From contig CAIQHW010000566.1 of the NCBI GenBank assembly GCA_903871715.1, positions 1-6,633 on the forward strand: DNA of 6,633 nt, written 5' to 3'. Under the pieces are notes generated by a model that saw nothing but the letters and a program-made list of their open reading frames with translations, was not told the DNA's origin and ran no database searches. Shown here piece by piece: positions 1-4,293 of this stretch. Position 1 is the first letter of the stretch. Each line of letters starts with the position of its first letter. This DNA is from an uncultured bacterium. GTDB taxonomy: Bacteria > Bacteroidota > Bacteroidia > Chitinophagales > CAIODY01. Made by a program: the position numbers and the translations under genes.

Positions 1-119
1 ACATCGCCGCATTCAGGTGCGCCAACTAATCCTGTACCAACTGTGTTGCTATTTTTATCCAGCGTTCCAACATTCTTCGGGTTGCTGTAGTGATCTAAAA
101 CTTTTACTGAGTATGCCAT
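1..119 (-). CDS. iscU: Fe-S cluster assembly scaffold IscU (5' part, runs off left edge)
   Basis: Reading the minus strand from the ATG at 119-117 gives 39 complete codons beginning MAYSVKVLDHYSNPKNVG and ending GAPECGD at the window edge. This is the N-terminus of the IscU scaffold, which receives sulfur from IscS and assembles [2Fe-2S] clusters in the cytoplasm before passing them on to target proteins. The first conserved cluster-ligand cysteine (Cys37) and the adjacent Asp39 are present in their usual context GAPxCGD, at the same numbering as E. coli IscU. The rest of the protein, including the other ligand cysteines and the HscA-binding loop, lies outside the window. It follows iscS by 42 bp on the same strand with no promoter seen between them, so it is very likely the second gene of an iscS-iscU operon. 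The family call is secure; whether the full gene is intact cannot be seen. Confidence 0.93.
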   Translation of the reverse strand, partial: MAYSVKVLDHYSNPKNVGTLDKNSNTVGTGLVGAPECGD

Positions 120-125
120 TTTATT

Positions 126-158
126 AAATTATTAATTAGTAATTATAAATTATTAATT
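126..158. repeat. 12-bp direct repeat in the iscS-iscU spacer
   Basis: AAATTATTAATT occurs at 126-137 and again at 147-158, exactly 21 bp apart (two helical turns), filling most of the 42-bp spacer between the iscS stop and the iscU start. The spacer is almost pure A+T, so a short duplication or replication slippage is the simplest explanation. A role as an unstructured A/U-rich translation leader for iscU is possible. Confidence 0.5.
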
Positions 159-161
159 GGG

Positions 162-1379
162 TTAGTGGTGTGCCCATTCAATTTTATCTAAATCGATTCC
201 TTCTTTAAACATTTCCCAAAGCGGACTTAATTCTCTTAATTTTAAAACGGTTTCTGAAATTGCTTTTATTGTGTAATCAATTTGGTCATCAGTGGTGAAT
301 CTTCCCAAGCCAAAACGTAAACTTGAATGTGCTAAATCATCACCCAATCCTAATGCTTTTAAAACATACGATGGTTCTAACGAAGCGGATGTACAAGCAC
401 TGCCTGACGATAATGCAATATTTTTATTGAAGCCCATCATCAATCCTTCGCCTTCTACATATTTGAATGAGATGTTGGAAACATGCGGTAAACGATGTTC
501 TCTACTTCCGTTCACATACGATTCTTCCAATTGCGTTAAACCTGCTTCCAACTTATCTCTCATTACCGAAATTCGAGCATTATCGCTTTCCATATCCGTC
601 ATGCAAATTTCACAAGCCTTTCCAAAACCTACTATTGACGGCACATTCAGCGTTCCGCTTCGCATTCCACGTTCATGTCCGCCGCCATCCATTTGGGCTG
701 TAACTTTTACTCTTGGATTTTTTCTGCGAACATATAATGCACCAACGCCTTTTGGACCGTACATTTTATGTGCTGAAAAAGCCATTAAATCAATCCCATC
801 TCTTATCACATCAACAGGAATTTTACCAACTGCTTGCGTAGCATCGGTAAAAAATAAAGTTCCTTTTCTATGGCAGATTTCACTGATTTTTTTCACATCC
901 TGAATTACACCCACTTCATTGTTGGCATACATAATAGCCACCAGAATGGTTTTATCAGTAATGGCATTTTCCAATTCGGTTAAATCAATTAAGCCTTCCG
1001 CATTTACTTTTAAATAAGTAACCTGTGCGCCTAATTTTTCTAAATGATGACAAGTATCCAACACCGCTTTGTGTTCGGTAGTTACAGTGATAATGTGATT
1101 ACCTTTTTGAGCATACATTTCATACACACCTTTTATCGCCAAATTATCAGATTCTGTTGCGCCGCTTGTAAAAATAATTTCTTTTTCATCAGCACCAATC
1201 AATTTTGCAACTTGCTCACGAGCGTAATCCACGGCTTCTTCAGCCACCCAACCAAATTGATGATTGCGGCTGGCAGCATTACCAAATTTTTCGGTAAAAT
1301 ATGGAATCATTGCCTCCAAAACCCTTGGGTCCATGGGCGTTGTGGCGTTGTTGTCTAAATATATTGGAAAGTTGGGCAT
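162..1379 (-). CDS. iscS: Cysteine desulfurase IscS (NifS/IscS family, class V aminotransferase fold)
   Basis: A 405-aa PLP enzyme that removes sulfur from L-cysteine, giving alanine and a protein persulfide that feeds Fe-S cluster assembly and tRNA thiolation. It aligns by eye almost end to end with E. coli IscS (404 aa). Visible features are the N-terminal LDNNATTP motif; TSGATESDNLAIKG at about 71-84; TEHKAVLDTC with the PLP-stacking His103; Asp179 and Gln182 in TDATQAVGK; and the PLP Schiff-base lysine Lys205 in SAHKMYGPKG. GGGHERGMRSGT and the mobile catalytic-loop Cys329 in SSGSACTSASLEPSYV follow. The C-terminus IEWAHH matches the tail that in E. coli contributes to IscU docking. The start at 1379 gives the usual short N-terminus and lies about 22 nt downstream of the predicted transcription start. 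It is the first gene before iscU; no iscR lies upstream, where the divergent neighbour is rpoD. The protein is intact, with no missing catalytic residue. Confidence 0.97.
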   Translation of the reverse strand: MPNFPIYLDNNATTPMDPRVLEAMIPYFTEKFGNAASRNHQFGWVAEEAVDYAREQVAKLIGADEKEIIFTSGATESDNLAIKGVYEMYAQKGNHIITVTTEHKAVLDTCHHLEKLGAQVTYLKVNAEGLIDLTELENAITDKTILVAIMYANNEVGVIQDVKKISEICHRKGTLFFTDATQAVGKIPVDVIRDGIDLMAFSAHKMYGPKGVGALYVRRKNPRVKVTAQMDGGGHERGMRSGTLNVPSIVGFGKACEICMTDMESDNARISVMRDKLEAGLTQLEESYVNGSREHRLPHVSNISFKYVEGEGLMMGFNKNIALSSGSACTSASLEPSYVLKALGLGDDLAHSSLRFGLGRFTTDDQIDYTIKAISETVLKLRELSPLWEMFKEGIDLDKIEWAHH

Positions 1380-1406
1380 AAAATTTTGTAGCGATTTTTT
1401 CTACTG

Positions 1407-1414
1407 CAAAGGTA
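1407..1414 (-). promoter_or_regulatory. -7 element of the iscS-iscU promoter
   Basis: On the minus strand this reads TACCTTTG, a perfect match to the Bacteroidota -7 consensus TAnnTTTG, 27 bp upstream of the iscS ATG. It would place transcription start near 1400 and give a leader of about 20 nt. No TTG stands at the expected -33 distance (around 1434-1437), only A/T-rich sequence, so the promoter may be weak or activator-assisted. The same eight bases form the rpoD -7 element on the other strand. Confidence 0.6.
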
Positions 1415-1463
1415 ACACAGATGCAGGAATAAAGTTTAAGCGATAGTTAATTATCTTTAAAAA

Positions 1464-1483
1464 AACATGACGGAAGTCATGTT
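1464..1483. repeat. Perfect 8-bp inverted repeat between the iscS and rpoD promoters
   Basis: AACATGAC-GGAA-GTCATGTT is a perfect inverted repeat with a 4-nt centre. Its core TGAC-N4-GTCA fits the general half-site layout of Crp/Fnr-family operators, and it is centred about 73 bp upstream of the predicted iscS start and about 80 bp upstream of the rpoD start. Read on the minus strand, the stem is followed by a run of T (1463-1459, continuous with the last two stem bases), so it could instead act as a weak intrinsic terminator blocking antisense transcription from rpoD towards iscS. Which of these applies cannot be decided from sequence alone. Confidence 0.5.
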
Positions 1484-1516
1484 CTTCACACCACTTTTTC
1501 TAAACGTCTAAATTTA

Positions 1517-1548
1517 TTTGCAAAATAGCGCAAAATGTAGTACCTTTG
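1517..1548 (+). promoter_or_regulatory. rpoD promoter (Bacteroidota type, -33 TTTG / -7 TAnnTTTG)
   Basis: TTTG at 1517-1520 and TACCTTTG at 1541-1548 are separated by 20 bp, matching the Bacteroidota housekeeping consensus in both elements and spacing. Transcription should start near 1554, leaving a leader of about 50 nt before the rpoD ATG. The spacer contains GCAAAAT twice (1520-1526 and 1530-1536), one helical turn apart. The sigma factor encoded downstream is the one expected to read this promoter, so the gene is probably autoregulated. Confidence 0.8.
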
Positions 1549-1558
1549 CACTCCTTTA

Positions 1559-1582
1559 AAAAGAAAATTTTTGTTTTCTTTT
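1559..1582 (+). other. A/U-rich hairpin in the rpoD leader
   Basis: AAAAGAAAA (1559-1567) pairs perfectly with TTTTCTTTT (1574-1582) around the loop TTTTTG. It would form within the first 30 nt of the rpoD mRNA. The stem has only one G-C pair, so it is thermodynamically weak, and no T-run follows the 3' arm, so it is not a standard terminator. It might protect the 5' end or might be a by-product of base composition. Confidence 0.3.
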
Positions 1583-1603
1583 CACTAAAATTCAATATTC
1601 TGA

Positions 1604-2473
1604 ATGAGACAACTCAAGATTACAAAGTCAATCACCAATCGCGAAAGCCAAAGTTTAGAAAAGTATTTGCAAGAAATTGGTAAGGTTGATTTGCTCACAC
1701 CCGAAGAAGAAGTTCAATTAGCTGTAAAAATAAAACAAGGCGACCAATTAGCCTTAGAACGATTAACCAAAGCCAATTTGCGCTTTGTGGTTTCTGTTGC
1801 CAAACAATATCAAAATCAAGGTTTATCGTTGAGCGATTTAATTAACGAAGGTAATTTGGGTTTGATAAAGGCTGCGCAACGATTTGATGAAACTCGTGGG
1901 TTCAAATTCATTTCTTACGCCGTTTGGTGGATTCGTCAATCAATTTTGCAAGCATTAGCAGAACAAAGCCGGATCGTGCGTTTGCCATTAAACAAAGTGG
2001 GTTCGTTGAATAAAATCAACAAAGCATTTTCGCAATTAGAACAAGAATACGAACGTGAACCATCGCCCGAAGAATTGGCAACGGTGTTGGAAATCGCAAC
2101 CGAAGAAGTGGCAACAACATTGGGCGTTGCAGCCCGTCACGTCAGCGTTGATGCGCCTTTTGTGGATGGTGAAGAAAATAGTTTGTTGGATGTTTTGGAA
2201 AATCCAAATGCTATGAAAACCGATGGGCACATGGAATATAACGAATCGCTTCGTCAAGAAATTGAGCGTTCGCTTTCTACTTTAACTGACCGACAAAAAG
2301 ATGTGGTGAAATTATATTTCGGAATTGGTGTAGAGCATCCGATGAGTTTGGAAGACATTGGCGAAAAATTTGGATTAACTCGTGAACGTGTGCGCCAAAT
2401 AAAAGATAAAGCCATCAATAAACTTCGTGGCACCAGCCGCAGCAAGCTGTTGAAGAATTATTTAGGCAATTAA
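1604..2473 (+). CDS. rpoD: Primary RNA polymerase sigma factor, Bacteroidota short form
   Basis: A 289-aa sigma-70 factor that directs core RNA polymerase to housekeeping promoters. The N-terminus MRQLKITKSITNRESQSLEK is the signature start of the Bacteroidota primary sigma, which lacks region 1.1 and the long non-conserved insert of proteobacterial RpoD, so the short length is normal for the phylum. Domains in order: region 1.2 (about 16-48); region 2 (about 50-120) with the core-binding and -7-recognition block DLINEGNLGLIKAAQRFD and the melting/recognition helix SYAVWWIRQSI; region 3 (about 128-190); region 4 (about 222-285) with the -33-reading helix-turn-helix SLEDIGEKFGLTRERVRQI at 248-266. 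It is monocistronic: its own consensus promoter is upstream and a strong terminator starts 29 nt after the stop. Some databases name it sigA or sigABfr-like. Identification is very secure. Confidence 0.96.
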   Translation: MRQLKITKSITNRESQSLEKYLQEIGKVDLLTPEEEVQLAVKIKQGDQLALERLTKANLRFVVSVAKQYQNQGLSLSDLINEGNLGLIKAAQRFDETRGFKFISYAVWWIRQSILQALAEQSRIVRLPLNKVGSLNKINKAFSQLEQEYEREPSPEELATVLEIATEEVATTLGVAARHVSVDAPFVDGEENSLLDVLENPNAMKTDGHMEYNESLRQEIERSLSTLTDRQKDVVKLYFGIGVEHPMSLEDIGEKFGLTRERVRQIKDKAINKLRGTSRSKLLKNYLGN

Positions 2474-2502
2474 TTTTTACGAAAAAATAATTATCAAAAT
2501 AG

Positions 2503-2538
2503 AAAAGGAAATTGAAATCAAATTCAGTTTCCTTTTTT
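2503..2538 (+). terminator. Intrinsic terminator of rpoD
   Basis: A 14-bp stem with arms 2503-2516 and 2523-2536, containing one G-U wobble, encloses a 6-nt loop ATCAAA. It runs straight into a T-run (TTTTTT, 2533-2538, the first four bases being part of the stem). It lies 29 nt after the rpoD stop codon and should separate rpoD from the lipoprotein gene. Confidence 0.8.
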
Positions 2539-2621
2539 GTTTGTAGAAAGTTATGAATGATTTTTCAAAAAATAATTTTCAAAAATTAATGCCAACCATT
2601 TAGTTTTACCAAAAATTAAAA

Positions 2622-3092
2622 ATGAAAAAACTAACTTTTATTTTTGCTTTTCTAATTGTTGTAATCGGCTGCCGCAGCAAGTTTCAAGCTTTTGAATATC
2701 GCCATGTAAAAGATGTAAAATTGGCGATGACATCGTTTGATAAAATTGAAATTGCTGGCAATTTAACTTTGTTTAATCCGAACAATATGGATGCAGATTT
2801 GCAAAATGCGGATTTGGAAATTTTCATCAACGATATATTGTTGGGCGTTTCAAAACAAATTACCACTGCCAAAATTAATCGCATTTCCGAATTTACAGTG
2901 CCGATAAAAGTTGTAATTGCAACCGATGAAAACAGCATCAATACTTTGAAAGAAATTTGGGCACAGGCACAAAATCAAAAAGTAAAAATTGCCATCAAAG
3001 GAAAATGCAAACTGCGCAAAATGGCTATTCCTATTGAAGTTCCAGTTGATTATTCCGACTACATTGATTTGAATTTGCCAAAATTATTTTGA
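2622..3092 (+). CDS. Small lipoprotein with LEA type 2 (WHy-like) domain
   Basis: A 156-aa predicted lipoprotein of unknown exact role. The N-terminus is a lipoprotein signal peptide: MKK, a hydrophobic stretch at 5-16, and a lipobox ending VVIGC with Cys17 as the probable lipidated residue. It is therefore expected in the periplasm, anchored to a membrane. The mature part shows the LEA_2/WHy pattern: an amphipathic strand, NLTLFNPNNMDADLQNADLE (47-66) with the family's Asn-Pro-Asn element, then IFINDILLG, and a later strand SEFTVPIKV (89-97). Small Bacteroidota proteins of this kind are common, and desiccation or stress functions known from plant relatives should not be assumed. The rpoD terminator lies upstream; only weak -7 candidates (TAATTTTC at 2573, TAGTTTTA at 2601) are visible, so its promoter is unclear. 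The ATG at 2622 is fixed by the signal peptide. It converges on the permease gene with a 13-bp gap. The domain call is by pattern only. Confidence 0.85.
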   Translation: MKKLTFIFAFLIVVIGCRSKFQAFEYRHVKDVKLAMTSFDKIEIAGNLTLFNPNNMDADLQNADLEIFINDILLGVSKQITTAKINRISEFTVPIKVVIATDENSINTLKEIWAQAQNQKVKIAIKGKCKLRKMAIPIEVPVDYSDYIDLNLPKLF

Positions 3093-3111
3093 GAAATTCT
3101 CAATTTTATTT
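3089..3111 (+). terminator. Possible compact terminator overlapping the lipoprotein stop codon
   Basis: TTGAGAA-A-TTCTCAA (3089-3103) is a perfect 15-nt odd palindrome that contains the TGA stop of the lipoprotein gene and is followed by TTTTATTT. As RNA it would form a 5-bp stem with an AAAUU loop and a U-rich tail. The stem is short and weak, so termination efficiency is doubtful. It also sits against the stop codon of the convergent permease gene at 3106. Confidence 0.35.
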
Positions 3112-4185
3112 CTGCGCAATGCGCAACAAATAAATTGCAATTCCCGTAAATAAAATATTAGGCAACCATACCCCCAAATAAGGATTCAGTCCAGCTTGAT
3201 TAGAAAATGTAGTGCTCATTTGCATAAATAAAATGTAGGTAGCACTAAGCACCAACCCAATAGCAATATGGGCTCCAATGCCACCACGAGTTTTTTTGCC
3301 AGCTACTGCAAACGCAATCAAAGTCATAATCAACAACGAATAGGCAGCGGCAGTACGGCGCAATCGCTCTACATAATATTGCTCCAAATTATCATCGCCT
3401 CTCAATTCTTCTTTGGCAATAAATGCCGATAAAACTGGCGTACTCATAATTTCTTTTGTTTCAGCTTGTCGTTTTTCAAAATCAGTTGGCGCAACCGCAA
3501 AGCCTTGATTTATCTTGTTTGCGGTGGTAAATGTTTCATTCATGCCATCAAAATTTCGCATCACGACATGAAAAAGATTCCAGTTTTTCTTCTGATAATT
3601 CCATTCAATTTTATCAGCGGTGAGTTTGTAAATTAATTTGCCGTTGTTAAATTTTTCGTAACCAAATTTATAACCTTCATTTTCTACGGTGTTAAAATTT
3701 TCCAGGTAAATAAATTCGTTTTTAGAAATGCGAATGTGGGTGCTTTGCGCCGCTTCTTTTCGTCCGCCATAAAAATAAGTATCCACAAAATCCAACTTTT
3801 TTGCATTGCTCCAAGGCACTAAATAATGATTACCAAAATACAGTAACCCAGCCAACAGCAAGGCTGTAAATAGATATGGGCGCAAGATGCGATAATAGCT
3901 TACACTGTTGCCCAGCATGGCGATAATTTCTGATTCGCCAGCCATTTTTGATGTAAAAAACATCACCGATAAAAACACAAAAAGAGGGAATAATTGTGCG
4001 CCAATCCACGGCAAAAACGGCAAATAATAATTGGTGATGATTAATGAGACTGGTGCCGAGCTTGACATAAAATCATCCAATCGCTCTACCAAATCAATCA
4101 CAATCGCAATCACCAAAAACAGCAACAGTGAAAAGAAAAATGTGGTCAAGAATTTCTTGATGATATACCAATCTAATTTTTTCAA
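3106..4185 (-). CDS. LptF/LptG-family lipopolysaccharide export permease
   Basis: An integral inner-membrane protein of the YjgP/YjgQ family, the transmembrane half of the LptB2FG transporter that pulls lipopolysaccharide from the inner membrane into the Lpt bridge. With the start chosen here it has 359 aa, the normal family length (E. coli LptG 360, LptF 366). Topology fits: three N-terminal membrane segments (about 13-33, 55-79, 102-123), a periplasmic beta-jellyroll region (about 134-245), and three C-terminal segments (about 280-296, 305-324, 337-355). The cytoplasmic coupling-helix block SEIIAMLGNSVSYYRILRP follows segment 2. The frame stays open to an ATG at 4215 and a TTG at 4218. I prefer the TTG at 4185 because it yields (M)KKLDWYIIKKF, the usual beginning in this family, and because a perfect -7 element at 4204-4211 would start transcription downstream of the longer starts. 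The LDxY beginning leans towards LptG, but F versus G is not settled, so no symbol is given. Confidence 0.9.
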   Translation of the reverse strand: MKKLDWYIIKKFLTTFFFSLLLFLVIAIVIDLVERLDDFMSSSAPVSLIITNYYLPFLPWIGAQLFPLFVFLSVMFFTSKMAGESEIIAMLGNSVSYYRILRPYLFTALLLAGLLYFGNHYLVPWSNAKKLDFVDTYFYGGRKEAAQSTHIRISKNEFIYLENFNTVENEGYKFGYEKFNNGKLIYKLTADKIEWNYQKKNWNLFHVVMRNFDGMNETFTTANKINQGFAVAPTDFEKRQAETKEIMSTPVLSAFIAKEELRGDDNLEQYYVERLRRTAAAYSLLIMTLIAFAVAGKKTRGGIGAHIAIGLVLSATYILFMQMSTTFSNQAGLNPYLGVWLPNILFTGIAIYLLRIAQK

Positions 4186-4186
4186 A

Positions 4187-4200
4187 CACAAAATTTTGTG
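4187..4200. promoter_or_regulatory. 14-bp perfect palindrome at the permease transcription start
   Basis: CACAAAATTTTGTG is identical to its own reverse complement. It sits immediately downstream of the permease -7 element, across the predicted transcription start, and ends just before the proposed TTG start codon at 4185. A dyad with no spacer at the start site is a classical repressor position. Its core is only A and T, so chance is possible. Confidence 0.35.
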
Positions 4201-4203
4201 GCG

Positions 4204-4231
4204 CAAATGTAACATCAATCCGCATTTTCAA
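4204..4231 (-). promoter_or_regulatory. Promoter of the LptF/LptG-family permease gene
   Basis: On the minus strand TTG (4231-4229) is followed after 17 bp by TACATTTG (4211-4204), a perfect TAnnTTTG. A 17-bp spacer is at the short end of the range reported for Bacteroidota promoters. Transcription would start around 4198, leaving about 12 nt before the TTG start codon at 4185 and excluding the upstream in-frame ATG at 4215. Confidence 0.6.
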
Positions 4232-4277
4232 TTTCATTTTTAGAATTTGAAAATTAAAATTTGGAATTTCATTGCGT

Positions 4278-4285
4278 TATCTTTG
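4278..4285 (+). promoter_or_regulatory. -7 element of the gltX promoter
   Basis: TATCTTTG is a perfect TAnnTTTG only 8 bp before the gltX ATG at 4294. The predicted transcription start (about 4290-4293) nearly coincides with the start codon, implying a leaderless or almost leaderless mRNA. No TTG stands at the usual -33 distance; TTG at 4261-4263 is only 14 bp away and TTG at 4247-4249 is 28 bp away, so the upstream element is degenerate. Confidence 0.6.
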
Positions 4286-4293
4286 CACCAATT

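Noticed and set aside
292..903. Long plus-strand open frame (203 codons) opposite iscS
   Set aside because: It lies wholly antisense to a well-conserved iscS, shows no family motif and has the low-complexity look of a reverse-complement shadow.
2562..2585. Repeated TTTTCAAAAA, 14 bp apart
   Set aside because: Short A/T homopolymer-type repetition expected in an A+T-rich intergenic stretch; no further copies or structure.
2601..2608. TAGTTTTA as a -7 element for the lipoprotein gene
   Set aside because: It misses the final G, has no clear -33 partner and lies only 13 bp from the ATG; too weak to list as a promoter.
4230..4273. AATTTCATT occurring twice (4230-4238 and 4265-4273) in the permease-gltX spacer
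   Set aside because: Nine A/T-rich bases without fixed relation to either promoter; likely chance.
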